Position numbers and translations under genes: made by a program. DNA of 64,000 nucleotides, taken from assembly GCA_033297075.1 (NCBI GenBank), contig MU858138.1:88890-152889 (forward strand), given 5' to 3'. Position 1 is the first letter of the stretch. The number at the start of each line of letters is the position of its first letter. This DNA is from Rhypophila decipiens. Lineage: Eukaryota > Ascomycota > Sordariomycetes > Sordariales > Naviculisporaceae. The notes under the pieces are model-generated. The model was given only the letters and a program-made list of their open reading frames with translations. It did no database searches and was not told the DNA's origin. This document shows, in pieces, positions 10,974 through 20,885 of the stretch.

Positions 10974-11159
10974 ATACGTATGTGTAAGAATAGGGTGTGA
11001 TTTTAGTATATACGAGTTAAGACTCTGCCACTGTTTACTAGTCTTGTGAGGTACTAATGACTTTCGTCTTAATCATTTAATACGAGTCTTTTTTATTGTT
11101 TATTCAGAATCCTGATAATAGGATGTATTATATCCCATTTTTACAGCCACGTGCTAGTC

Positions 11160-11246
11160 TAGGCCTTTGTTCCAATCCAGTCAGATTGCCTTGAGTACCT
11201 AGCTGGAATAAATGCCATGGCTGGCTAGAATAAATGCCCTTCAAAG
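11160..11246. repeat. Orientation switch between 22-bp repeat units
   Basis: A plus-orientation unit (TTCCAATCCAGTCA at ~11170) is followed directly by minus-orientation units (CTAGCTGGAATAAATGCC and CTGGCTAGAATAAATGCC). The family's polarity flips here between array 1 and array 2. Confidence 0.7.
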
Positions 11247-11435
11247 TTCACGAGCGAGGCCCCTTGTCAGGACCGCAGAATGCTGACCTTGTTCTGTGGG
11301 ACGAGATCACCCGAGGAATGATGCCCAAAATCACGGAATTGCCAGTAAGTGGTGATCAATGAGGCGCCCAATATACAGACACCAGTCCTCTCGTATACAA
11401 GCACTAGTCTTCTTATATATAGGCACCGTTCTGAC
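11247..11435. other. Spacer with three TATACAGGCACC-like boxes
   Basis: Diverged copies of the box occur at about 11371 (ATATACAGACACCAGTCC), 11392 (CGTATACAAGCACTAGTC) and 11416 (TATATAGGCACCG), immediately before array 2. No coding potential. Confidence 0.6.
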
Positions 11436-11878
11436 GGAATGGATGCCTTGACTGGCGGGAATAGATGCCTTAACTGCTGTAGCTAGAATAAACGCATTGA
11501 TTGGCTTGGAATAGATTCCTTGCTCGCTGTAATACACGCGTCCACTGGATACCCTGGCTAGAATGGAATAGATACCTTGACTGGGCTGGAATAAATGCCC
11601 CAACTGGCTGGGAAAGACTCCTTGACTGGACAGAATAATACCTTGACTTGTTAGAATAAATGCCATGACTTGCTGGAGTAAATACCTTGACTTGTCGGAA
11701 TACACGCCTTGACTGGCTGCAATAAATACCTTGGCTAGCTGGAATAAATCTTATGACTGGTTCGAATAAATGCCTTGAGAGTCTTGACGAGCCAGAAAAA
11801 ATGCTTTGACTAGCTAGAATAAATGTCTTGAGATGCCTTGACTGAGGTCTATTCCAGCCAGTCAAGGTATCTACTCTA
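11436..11878. repeat. Repeat array 2: ~19 degenerate 22-bp units, minus orientation
   Basis: Successive units of about 21-26 bp, some shortened to ~16 bp, with consensus GGAATAAATGCCTTGACTGG plus CT, the reverse complement of the array 1 and array 3 unit. About nineteen units can be traced, several quite degenerate. At the right edge (11848-11877) one unit appears in plus orientation (ATTCCAGCCAGTCAAGG), so the array ends in a second polarity switch. Stop-free frames through this array are repeat artefacts. Confidence 0.88.
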
Positions 11879-12333
11879 CATGAGCTGTGCCTGTTAATCA
11901 CGCGTCATTCCGAATACTGCATCATTCCTTCCTTCACCATTGAAGATTTGGTGTTATACTCTTCCCTTGTGGTTTGCTGGCTGTTGCCAGGCTCTTTCCA
12001 TGTGTGTACGTTTCGTCATCATCGATCACAAGTCTTGTCGATCTTTTGCGCAATCTCTTCAGCATGGTACGATTAGAATCCAGAACATCAAGCTTTGACC
12101 GTGGTGTGGGCTCTTCCTTCCTCTGCAGCTCATCTGGGGAGGGCAGGTATGGAGTGGAACAAGCAAAACCGCTCGCAAACCGTGCTGCCTTCCCGAGACA
12201 AGACCGGTCTTCCCGTTCCATGAAGCAAATGGACCTGCCGTTGTTGCTGCGAGAGAGAACATCAATGACGTGGTGAAAATCTCGCAATTCTCTCCCACCC
12301 AAGCAACGGCAGGTCCGTATGGGCTCATGGAAG
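11879..12333. other. Upstream region of the repeat-flanked gene
   Basis: About 450 bp without repeat units between array 2 and the core promoter of the next gene. Open frames of about 100 codons exist on both strands here, but none shows a recognisable domain. It is treated as a promoter region. Confidence 0.4.
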
Positions 12334-12398
12334 AGTATTTAACATCACCCATCCTCTCTTTTTCTTCCTCTTTTCTTTTCCTCTCTTCCACCTCCATC
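12334..12398 (+). promoter_or_regulatory. TATA-like element and CT-rich initiator tract
   Basis: GAGTATTTAACATC at ~12334 is followed by a long pyrimidine-rich tract (CTCTCTTTTTCTTCCTC and similar) starting at ~12354. This arrangement is common in strongly expressed fungal genes. It lies about 270 bp upstream of ATG 12608, leaving room for a long CT-rich leader. Inference from pattern only. Confidence 0.35.
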
Positions 12399-12607
12399 CA
12401 TTCCAATCCAGACAACTCCCATCCAACAAACCTCTTTACAGATCCTCAGCTCTCAGTTTTGCCAATCCAAGCTCAATATCCATCCTTTCTCGCTCAATCC
12501 ATCGTCTCCTCCATCAAATCTTCTTGGATCTTCCAGTCAATCTGCCATCCGCCTATCTCCATCCAGCCAATCAGACTCGGCATCCAGCCCGTCATCCAAC
12601 TCACACA

Positions 12608-13978
12608 ATGGAGTCCATTCAGAAAGCCCTCGCTTCCGTCGTTGGCACTCAGCACGGGGACAAGAAGCCCGCAGAGGACCCCGCTCATTCGCCATCTACC
12701 TCCGTCACCGATGACATTGCCAACAAAGCCAACGAGGCCTCATCTGCTGTCGCCGAGACTGTCACCGAGACCAAGGACGCCGTCAAGGAGACAGTCGCCA
12801 AGTACACTACATGTTCCGACTGCCATGGCGACAAGTCCTCCGACTGCACCATATGCAAGGGGTCTGGCAAAGTCCCCTGCGACAAGGACGCCGTCAAGGA
12901 GACAGTCGTCAAGTACACTTCATGTTCCGACTGTCATGGCGACAAGTCCTCCGACTGCACCACATGCAATGGGTCTGGCAAAGTCCCCTGCGACAAGGAC
13001 ACCACCGCCTCTGATGACAACAAGACCTCTGACAGCACCAAGGGGTCCGGTGAACCCACCTGCATCAAGGACACCTCTGACAGCTCCAAGGGGTCTGGTG
13101 AACCCACCTACAGCAAGGACACCACCGCCTGTGGTGGTGACAAGACCTCTGGCCCTACCAAGAGCAATGGCGGCTATGTAGACATCAAGACCGCTGACGG
13201 ACCCGCCGACGACATGGACACTTACGGTCCTGAGGACACTCCCGAAAAGTCCAGCAATGACAAGGACAAGCCTGCTCCTGAGAAGGACACTCCCGCTCCT
13301 GAGAAGCCCAGTGACGACAAGGACAAGTCTGCTCCTGAGAAGGACGCTCCCGCTCCTGAGAAGCCCAGTGACGACAAGAACACTTCTGCTCCCGAGAAGT
13401 CTGAGCCCGAGAAGTCTGAGCCCGAAAAGAAGCCCGAGCCGGAGAAGCCCAGTGACGACAAGAACACTTCTGCTCCCGAGAAGTCTGAGCCCGAGAAGAA
13501 GCCCGAGCCCGAGAAGCCCGAGCCCGAGAAGCCCAGTGACGACAAGAACACTTCTGCTCCCGAGAAGTCTGAGCCTGAAAAGAAGCCCGAGGCCGAGAAG
13601 AAGCCCTCTGCCGAGAAGCCCTCCGCCGAGAAGCCCTCTGCCGAGAAGCCCTCTGCCGAGAAGCCCGAGCCTGAGAAGCCCGAGCCTGAGAAGAAGCCCG
13701 AGCCAGAGAAGCCCTCTGCCGAGAAGCCCGAGCCTGAGAAGCCCTCCGATGAGAAGACCGAGCCGGAGAAGAAGCCCGAGCCTGAGAATAAGCCTGAGCC
13801 TGAGAAGCCCGAACCTGAGAAGCCCGAGCCTCCCAAGCCCGAGCCAGAGCAGTGTGACAAGAAGCAGTACTGGAAGCATGACAAGTATGGAAAGAAGCAC
13901 GAGGAGAAAAAGGACAAGCACGAGGAGAAAAAGGAGAAGAAGCATGAGAAGAAGCATCACAAGAAGAGTGAGAATTAG
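12608..13978 (+). CDS. Repeat-rich hydrophilic protein with two tandem Cys modules
   Basis: A single-exon gene of 456 residues from ATG 12608. Residues ~1-56 are Ala/Glu/Lys/Thr-rich and look amphipathic, with LEA-like text ([19 protein letters not shown]). Residues 57-130 are two tandem 37-residue modules encoded by adjacent 111-bp DNA repeats (12776-12886 and 12887-12997, five base differences). Each carries CSDCHG, then a C-x2-C-x-G-x-G-x3-C pattern ([10 protein letters not shown] in copy 1), like the Zn-binding repeats of DnaJ. A Thr/Ser/Lys/Asp linker leads into ~190 residues of PEKP/PSDDKN/PSAEKP repeats, then a Lys/His/Glu tail ([14 protein letters not shown]). No signal peptide or TM segment. 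No known family was recognised; metal binding is inferred from the Cys spacing. It is enclosed by 22-bp repeat arrays. Confidence 0.8.
   Translation: MESIQKALASVVGTQHGDKKPAEDPAHSPSTSVTDDIANKANEASSAVAETVTETKDAVKETVAKYTTCSDCHGDKSSDCTICKGSGKVPCDKDAVKETVVKYTSCSDCHGDKSSDCTTCNGSGKVPCDKDTTASDDNKTSDSTKGSGEPTCIKDTSDSSKGSGEPTYSKDTTACGGDKTSGPTKSNGGYVDIKTADGPADDMDTYGPEDTPEKSSNDKDKPAPEKDTPAPEKPSDDKDKSAPEKDAPAPEKPSDDKNTSAPEKSEPEKSEPEKKPEPEKPSDDKNTSAPEKSEPEKKPEPEKPEPEKPSDDKNTSAPEKSEPEKKPEAEKKPSAEKPSAEKPSAEKPSAEKPEPEKPEPEKKPEPEKPSAEKPEPEKPSDEKTEPEKKPEPENKPEPEKPEPEKPEPPKPEPEQCDKKQYWKHDKYGKKHEEKKDKHEEKKEKKHEKKHHKKSEN
13259..13850 (+). repeat. Coding minisatellite ([13 protein letters not shown] repeats)
   Basis: The C-terminal half of the preceding gene consists of GAGAAGCCC-based units (9-30 bp) encoding Pro-Glu-Lys blocks, including a ~60-bp higher-order unit with [17 protein letters not shown] present about three times. 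Length polymorphism between strains would be expected. The long antisense frames here result from the stop-free repeat. Confidence 0.85.
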
Positions 13979-14297
13979 AGTGACGAGAATACGGATGATA
14001 GCACATGCGCTGGCCCACCCTGCCCCTAGATTCCCTCTATGTATCCATAGCGTCGTTTGTGTGTTGGCATCTGGTATTGGCTTCGAGTGTTTGGTCTGAT
14101 TGTAGCTTTCTCGGCACTATTCACTGTTGCCTTCGAAAGGATGAGGTCGGCTGATGGGTATTTCTTTGACCTAGAATCAAGTAGCAATAGAAATCATGTC
14201 TTTCAACGTCTCATTGATGGCGCCTCATATACAGGCACCATTACTCCCGTATACAGGCACCGGTCCAATTTAACTTTCCAGACCAGAAGCATTTATA
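13979..14297. other. 3' region with paired TATACAGGCACC boxes
   Basis: Two copies of the TATACAGGCACC box at ~14226 and ~14248; the second has the same CAATTT continuation as the copy at 10737. They stand immediately before array 3. No gene was recognised. Confidence 0.55.
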
Positions 14298-14597
14298 CGA
14301 GCCAGTCAAGGCATCTGAAAATACTTATTCTAGTTAGTCAAGGCATTTATTCTACTTAGTCAAGACATCTGAAGACATTTATTCTAGCTAGTTAAGGCAT
14401 TTATTCTAGCTGGTTAAGGCGTCTGTCCTAGTCTAGTTAAAGCATTTATTCTAGTCAGCCAAAATATCTAAAGGCATTTATCCCAGCCAGTCAAGGTGTT
14501 TATTCCAGTCCAGTCAAGGTGTTTATTCTAGCTAGTTAAGGCATTTATTCCAGCAAGCCAAGGTTCGATTCTAGCTAGATGAGGTATCTATTCTACA
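14298..14597. repeat. Repeat array 3: ~12 units of the 22-bp family, plus orientation
   Basis: Consensus CTAGTCAAGGCATTTATTC plus TAG. At least three units are enlarged to ~32-34 bp by an internal partial duplication (ATCTGAAAATA, ATCTGAAGACA and ATCTAAAGGCA between the GTCAAGG-like core and the TTTATTC half), giving a mild higher-order structure. Same polarity as array 1, opposite to array 2. Confidence 0.87.
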
Positions 14598-15124
14598 AGA
14601 GTATTACTGAGGATTGCTCTGAGGACTCGTGGACTATGGTACTGTGTCTGGCTGTGGATTCTTTATCGAGGATTGCCGCGTGAACACACGAGATTGACTT
14701 GAGAATTACCTGCATACGAGAACACCCGTGCCGCTGTATGAGAGTATTGATGCTTGTTTATCAAGCCCATGTTCCTATGGTAAAAATCCATAAACCAAGT
14801 CACCAACGGGCTAACAGATAGCAATTTTTATCAAGACTGGTACACCAATCTGACTATGTACCGTAGCGAAATACTGTCCCACATTACAGGTGCTGGCACA
14901 CCCACGGCTGAGAGTAGGATATATGGGGGAATAATGAGTAAACTTATTGTACAAAGCAGTGAAGCAAGATTACATGAAATACATAAAAGGGGTGAGTTGT
15001 TACAAGAGAGATTGTTCACCAGTCCATGCGCAGGCTATCCAATTACCCAAACGACCAATTGCGCCATCAAGCCAGCCAGTTTGTCACGAAATGGTTTCCC
15101 AACATGTCATCATGAACGGTCGTT
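14598..15124. other. Gene-free spacer
   Basis: About 530 bp between array 3 and the 3' end of the heme lyase gene. Only short open frames with no recognisable domain. Part is presumably the 3' UTR of the minus-strand heme lyase gene. Confidence 0.45.
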
Positions 15125-16233
15125 TTAATTGTCTTTCTGGCCACGAACCTCGGCACCAGAAGCCCGATACCAAACATCTCCACCCCACCGGAGAAGCCTC
15201 TCGGCGGCACCTGTGGGCGTCATAGCTGGGCGAACATCCAAAATGAACTCTGCATCTCCCTGGCCTGAGTAGTAGTCGATTACGTAGCGCACCTCCTTTA
15301 CCTGGCCGTTGACATTTCGCGCGACGTACCAATCGTGACGGTCGAAGGGGGGCTCGTTACTGGGATGGAGGGTCAGCTATAAAAATCCCGACTCTTTTCT
15401 GATCATTGAGTTCCTTTCCACTTACTCAAAATATGACGGATAAATCTTCTTCATGACCTGCAACATGGCCGCCCGGGGGGTCATCTCCCCGGGTCTCCCC
15501 TGGAACCGCACGAGCTTGGGATCGGGCTGCTCTCCTCCCTCCTGAGCCTCGAGGCGCCGTAAGACCATGGGCGCATTCTTCTCGCCGTGTTTGCTGATTT
15601 CCCAGCCGCGCTTGAGACCTTTTGAGAAGCGGCGCTCCCAATCGACGATTTCTTCCCATGCGCCCTCGTTGAGGAAGTTGTGCACGGCTACCATTGCCTC
15701 GACGGCTGTGATGTCTGTGTCGGTGTGGCCTTTTCTTATCAGCGCGTTGTACATTTGCTGAGGGGAGGGGTATTCCCAGTTTCCGTCGCCGGTGCCCTTG
15801 GGGATGGAGGAGGGTTCGCGCTCGGTCGGGAGGGCGAAGGTCTGGTCTGGGGCTCGCTCCTGCGAGATGGAATAGAACATGTAGTTTAGTGGGTTGAGCT
15901 TGGAAAGCATGGAGGGTTCTTCTTTTTTGTGGTCGCCTGCTGTCGGTATATTATCGGCTTTGGTGTGGGATACGGGGCAGGAGGAGGGTGGTGTTGCTGT
16001 TGCTGGTGTGGACGCCCCTGAGGCTGGGCAGACTGCCGGGGGCGTCATCGCTTCGACCGACTTTTTGTGCATTGGACATCCTGGCTGGATAGATAAAATC
16101 GTTAGATCAGAGTTAAGTGGGTGTATTTCTTTGGGATATATCAACCTACAGGAGGTGAGGCATCGCCATGTTTGGAGACCGCTGGCGCAGCGGCGCTCGT
16201 GGAAGAAGTCGCATCGGCCCAGAACCAACCCAT
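15125..16233 (-). CDS. Holocytochrome c-type synthase (cytochrome c/c1 heme lyase)
   Basis: Three exons on the minus strand: 16150-16233, 15426-16084 and 15125-15359 (introns 65 and 66 bp), 325 residues. Exon 1 begins MGWFWAD. Exon 2 contains heme-regulatory CP motifs (GCPMHKK, CPVSHT), the [11 protein letters not shown] segment, [17 protein letters not shown], and the conserved His in [15 protein letters not shown], which corresponds to the heme-binding His of human HCCS. Exon 3 has [19 protein letters not shown] and FILDVRPA, the conserved C-terminal blocks. The enzyme attaches heme to apocytochromes in the mitochondrial intermembrane space. The CYC3 (cytochrome c) versus CYT2 (cytochrome c1) assignment cannot be settled by eye. 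Several CP motifs near the N-terminus suggest heme docking. Confidence 0.93.
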
Positions 16234-17206
16234 TGCGATAAGGTGCGTGTATATCCGCTTTTAATTGTGAAAGGATGGATTTGAGGGCGTTGGAACGGGC
16301 TATGTAGAAGAATGGTATGCGAAAATATAGCTCGTCGATGAGTGATGCAATGCTCGGTTCAACTCATTGAACCCAAAGCCAGCTACGATCGTTAATCTGA
16401 TAAGAGAAAAAAAAAAGATGGGATTGCGCTATCCACGGATAAAGCCGGCGCTGGGTGCGCTGAGTGAAAGCGCGTCATTCTGCGCCGACAGCGGGTTAGG
16501 TTCAGTGTCGTCTCCACTGGCCGTTGAGGTACATAACGGTACCTGGCAAGGCCCGCATTTTCCCGATGAACGGATCACCATTCAAAGTTTCCAGGTTGGT
16601 CATCCGGGAGATAAGACGAACAACAAAATAAATGCTTCGGACTGCCATATTGAAGGGCTGTAACTTAATTCAGATAAAATGACGATAAACAAATCAGCCC
16701 CAATCTGGCAGTCCTTATTTTTTTTCTCCCTGGCTTTATTACGCCCAGCAATATGCAACCCTGAATGGCACAGATTGTGTGTCGGAATAGACACGGCGAA
16801 GGATATCATCTTAGTGAGTAATCGCGAGCTTCTGCGAACAGCTTGACGAGGTAGAATGCTCTTAGAATCGATCTGTTGAAAAAGCGAAGTAAGAACAACT
16901 TGCAATGACATGACTAGCTAGATTAAAGATGTAATCCTGGGTCAGTGCAAGTGCCCATGAGGTACCTGAGCTCATTGCCGAGCAGGTCGTCAGCATGGCT
17001 GTTCCTCGGTGAGAGCTCAAGATGTGGCTCACTGCTAAACTGTATTTTCCTTAACCTAAATAGTGTTTCTACACTACATGTAGTTCTTTCCCCTTGACTC
17101 CCAATACAATAGACGATAGACAAGAAAGCTCCCTCTCGCTCACAGACGCAGGGACAAGCATCATATCACGGCAGGGTCCAACACCATACTGCCCTGATCT
17201 ATTGCA
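16234..17206. other. Gene-free region upstream of the heme lyase gene
   Basis: About 970 bp between the divergent heme lyase start (minus) and the next plus-strand gene. It contains an A-run near 16410 and no convincing coding frame. It presumably holds both promoters. Confidence 0.45.
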
Positions 17207-18055
17207 ATGTTCTCCATCGCCCATTCCCAAAGCTTATCCTCTACCCGAATAAATGGCGTTCCGGAAGATGTGGTACCACTCCCTGTCCTCACCATGATGC
17301 TCGTCGCCGCCCACCGGACCCCATGGAGCACTGCGAACGACTGGTACATCTACTTGAAGATCCCCAAAGAGACCACGAGTTTTATATCGCGGTTGGCTTC
17401 CAGAGATGGACGGAAAGATCACGCAAGGTTTCTGAAGATGCAATGCTTCCCGGGAATACCTAGCCGAGGGCCGCTGGTCGGCCACAGACTCAAAATCCTC
17501 GGGGAGATAAAGCCCAAGCCGAGGAAACACGAGGCTGAATATACGATGGGACTGGATGTCGTACCGCCACTCTCTGTCAACGACTTTATCAGCTCCATTG
17601 AAGACGGTCTTGAGCGATGGGAAGCTACTCACGACGGGACCTATGATTTGGATACGAGGGAGTGGGTCATCGCCCAACTTGATCTCTTCGTGGAAAGGGG
17701 TTATATGATCGATGACGAAAGGCTGGCCACGGCCAAGGCAAATATTCTCGTGCATTGGATGGATTGGAGGGCCATTAACAATATTCCGCTGGGAACGAAT
17801 GTTCTTGGACCTCTCCCGCGGGGGCGCCAACGACATAGAGACCCTTCTGTCGATTCCTCCCTCGATCAAGTCAAGTCAGAGTCGAAAATCGATCCGTCAA
17901 ATTCGTGGACGGTGCGCAACAAGCCCGATATTACAGTCATTGTGAACAGAGACCAGAATACATTCACTACATGGGGTTGCTCGAAGATGAACCTCTGCCT
18001 CAGGCAAATCCAATCGATTATCCCACCGAAACGCCAGTGCTGGATGCAATTTTAA
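17207..18055 (+). CDS. Hypothetical protein, possibly a fungal DUF7770-like domain
   Basis: Open frame of 282 residues from an ATG at 17207. The segments TPWSTANDWYIYLKIP, PLSVNDFISSIED and TREWVIAQLDLFVERGYM, in that order and spacing, resemble the fungal proteins I know as DUF7770 (hydrophobic strand, NHW/NDW-FYL motif, then a C/R-W-V helix with LE/F-x-x-G). The final ~75 residues, from PRGRQRHRD on, look less constrained and could reflect a missed intron or a drifting tail. No signal peptide or TM span. Its stop lies about 30 bp from the stop of the convergent kinase gene. Function unknown; the family suggestion is from memory of the motif pattern and tentative. Confidence 0.5.
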   Translation: MFSIAHSQSLSSTRINGVPEDVVPLPVLTMMLVAAHRTPWSTANDWYIYLKIPKETTSFISRLASRDGRKDHARFLKMQCFPGIPSRGPLVGHRLKILGEIKPKPRKHEAEYTMGLDVVPPLSVNDFISSIEDGLERWEATHDGTYDLDTREWVIAQLDLFVERGYMIDDERLATAKANILVHWMDWRAINNIPLGTNVLGPLPRGRQRHRDPSVDSSLDQVKSESKIDPSNSWTVRNKPDITVIVNRDQNTFTTWGCSKMNLCLRQIQSIIPPKRQCWMQF

Positions 18056-18085
18056 GGGAATGAGTGGCAAAGGGGAATCGATAAT

Positions 18086-20314
18086 CTACACATTAGGGGA
18101 GAGAAGGTCATATTTGACGCATCGTTCAACCTAGAGGATTGGGTAGTCAGTACCTGGTCTCCATAGAAATGTTTTCTCGCAAATATGAAACACGGCAACT
18201 TACGTCCTCGATGCTGGCCTGCATGAACCTCCTCGTCTCAAGGCCTAGCCATACCATCAGCATGGAGAAGTCTCCAGCCTGAACCATTTCCTTGCCGCTT
18301 TGAGCACCAAGCTGCCGGAGTATGGGCAATGAGCTGCTTAATAGGTCGACATCTGGGTCCAATCGTCGTCCAATACCTTCAAGCAGCAATATGCTGATAA
18401 CGACATTTACAAAATCGCCCTCGAGACGCACGTGGTGCTGTCGGACCATGCCCAAAACTTCTTGCAGGATATCGCCAATCTTGACATTTCCCAGAGCCAG
18501 AGTGTTGCTTTTCACATTGAGAACCAGATGCTGCATCTTTAACGCAAAAACCTCTTTGTCGAGGACATCGTCGGGTTGCCGGCAGCGCTCGCACATCAAG
18601 TGACCGGCCTTGTAGCCATCAAACTCAGCCACAGCACGGAAGAGATCAAGGAAGTTGCGGCGGTTGGTCGCGTTGAGCTCTGTCACAAGGCCCGTGTCAA
18701 TGAATATCAGCTGCGGGCGATAACCTTCGCGGTCCATCTTTGCCAATTCGGCCTCCCAGAGCTTTGGGTTGCCCTGATGAGGCCGAAGCCGTGCAAGTAC
18801 TTGTTCTGTCACGTCTGTCTCCTCGGCTTGGTGCGGAGTCTGGTCTTGTTTCCGACGCAGGCGAATATGGGGTCGCTCTGACTCGTAGAATCGCACCATG
18901 ATGTTGCCGGGATGAAGATCAGCATGGACGAAGTTGTCCAAGAGAAGCATTCGGAGAAAAGCATCCAAGCCCTCCTGGGCAATATCCTGTTGGAATACGC
19001 CTCCTCCGTTGGCCATAAAGTCGGCAAGCGGTATGCCGTTTGCAAACTCTTCAACAAGGACATTGCGAGTTGTAAATTCGGCATAAGGGAAGGGAAACCA
19101 AGCAGTGGTCCTCGTCTTGAAGTTTTTGCGGAACATGGTCAAGTTCGCGGCCTCAATTCGCAAGTCCAACTGCAGCCTCATCATCTCTCCAAATTGAGTG
19201 ACTTCATCCGGAAGCGACAGCCACTCAATCGTGGGTATCGCATTTAATACGGAAGCGAAGAACCACATAATTCGAAGGTCTCGGCGGACGGTCCGCTCGA
19301 CTCCAGGGTGCAAGACCTTTACGGCAACATGTTTTGACGGAACGCGCTTCGGCGTGCTCTTGAGAACAACCTCGACATTCTTGCGGACATTTTCCCGGAG
19401 ATTGGACTCCTGAGACAAGACGTCCGCATCATCAGGCCCAGCAATTCCGGGCTTGAGCTTGGCCCTGTAAACTTGGGCGATCGCACCGACGCCGAGTGGT
19501 GTTTCGTCAAACTCATCAAAGATTTCGTCCAGGCGGCGACCGCCAAAGGCAGCCCTGATAATCTTCTTGGTCGCATGTAGCGAATGGGCTGGAGCATTGG
19601 CATGAAGCTTCGACATGATATCGCACATTTCGGTCGGAAAGATGTCGGTCCTTGAGGCGGCCCATTGACCAAGCTGCAAACAAAGTCAGCCACTGGAGAA
19701 CGGATCAGTGGCAGAGCAGCACCTACCTTGATGAACGAAGGCCCTGCCCATTCCATGGACTTGACCAAGAAGTTATACCACAGCAGTGTTCCGGTCCGCT
19801 CGTTATCGCGGTCAGGATGCCGTCTGCCAATCCATATTATTGGAACAGCCAACATAACAGGCACAAATATGACAACGAGCTGAAGAAAGCGCACTCCCGT
19901 GCAAATCGGCTCCCAGACGTATAAATCGAGAAACAACACAACCTGGTGGCGCAATCGTGTCAGGCCCGTGTCGTCTTCGCTTACAGCCTTCTTGATTTCC
20001 TGCCGCGAGATTTCGAGCATGCGAAGCTCGCTGGTCTTTTCAGTCCCCGTGTTATCTTCCTCAGAAAGCTGAACGAATGCCGCCGTTGCCAATGCGCTAT
20101 TCCCAGCCGCCGCCATTAGAGTGATACGGGTACCCCGAGGAGTCCGCCATGACCATTGCGTTGAGCGACATCGTGCTGTCGGCCGGGATGTGAAGGTCGA
20201 GAAAGCGGATCGAGGGGACGACCGCAACAGAGTTGGGTTCCGCGCCAAATGTATTGGTCCAAGGGTTGGTCTGGCGCGGGGGCAGAAGCGAGCGAATTCG
20301 AGAGCGAACCTCAT
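18086..20314 (-). CDS. cqd1: Mitochondrial UbiB/ABC1-family kinase, Cqd1/ADCK2-like
   Basis: Three exons on the minus strand, all joined in phase 0: 19727-20314, 18204-19673 and a 45-nt last exon 18086-18130 (ending VERCVKYDLLSPNV); introns 53 and 73 bp; 700 residues. The N-terminus is Arg/Ser/Thr-rich and acid-poor, as in a mitochondrial presequence, followed by a hydrophobic span (VVIFVPVMLAVPIIWIG). UbiB-type motifs occur in order: KxGQ (SFIK/LGQWAASR, split exactly by intron 1), a glycine/alanine loop (PLGVGAIAQVYRA), the ATP Lys in VAVKVLHPG, QLDLRIEA, catalytic HADLHPGN and metal-binding FIDTG. The family controls coenzyme Q; yeast Cqd1 and human ADCK2 are the closest types by length and motif style. 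Inner-membrane location is inferred. Confidence 0.9.
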
Positions 20315-20861
20315 ATCGTCGCGTCTCCAGCCTCCGGTGAGACAGTTAAAAGGAGAGGCAGAGGAAGCGGATTCAAGGTGCGTCGGGGGGTTCAGTGAGC
20401 TTCTCGAGGTTGGAATCGAATTTTGGATAGCACTGCATTCATTCTCAGTGTCTTCTATTGTGCAATACTGAATTACAGAATGGCCTGTGAAAGGCAGGCG
20501 ACATGATGGGAGGAGTCCAAAATGGAAGTTGCGTTGGCGATGCGCATGTCGCATTCGGGCACCTTGTTTGGCGGACGCAGCGGAGGTGACGTAGACAATT
20601 CTGCCCCTGGGGCGGCCCCTGGCACCAGCCAATCGTCATCCGAAGTTAGCCGATCCAAGTGCTGTCTGGTTCGAGAACATGTGCTTTCGACTACTCATAT
20701 CAACTCATATCACCGTATCACGCTACGAGGAACGATAAATGCAATCCAACATCTATCTCCTGAATCTGGGATTTTGTCAAGTATTTCTTTCTTTCATATA
20801 TTTGTCCTGGTTGTTCAGCGATACGCCTCTCGATTCTCATGAGCTCGTGGACGGGTGAGTG
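20315..20861. other. Upstream region of the UbiB-like gene
   Basis: About 550 bp with no recognised gene. Presumably promoter sequence for the minus-strand kinase gene. Confidence 0.4.
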
Positions 20862-20885
20862 CGGGTTAGGGTTAGGGTTAGGGTT
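20862..20885 (+). repeat. Interstitial telomere-type repeat (TTAGGG)3
   Basis: GCGGGTTAGGGTTAGGGTTA followed by GGGTT: three complete TTAGGG units plus a partial one. This is the usual telomere repeat of filamentous ascomycetes, here inside single-copy gene territory. It could be a relic of chromosome-end repair or a telobox-type regulatory motif. Confidence 0.9.

Noticed and set aside
11331..11901. Minus-strand open frames of ~120-145 codons through array 2
   Set aside because: They translate the degenerate repeat itself (recurring ASQGIYS-like text) and have no independent coding support.
12920..13960. Long minus-strand open frame (346 codons) antisense to the PEK-repeat gene
   Set aside because: Leu/Gly-only repeat text; it arises because the GAGAAGCCC repeat lacks stops on the complementary strand.
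14558..14575. tRNA-like B box (GGTTCGATTC) in array 3
   Set aside because: No A box at the right distance and no cloverleaf; it is a mutated 22-bp repeat unit.
10788..14597. CRISPR-like arrays
   Set aside because: Repeat units abut each other with no unique spacers, are only ~22 bp and highly degenerate, and the host is a eukaryote.
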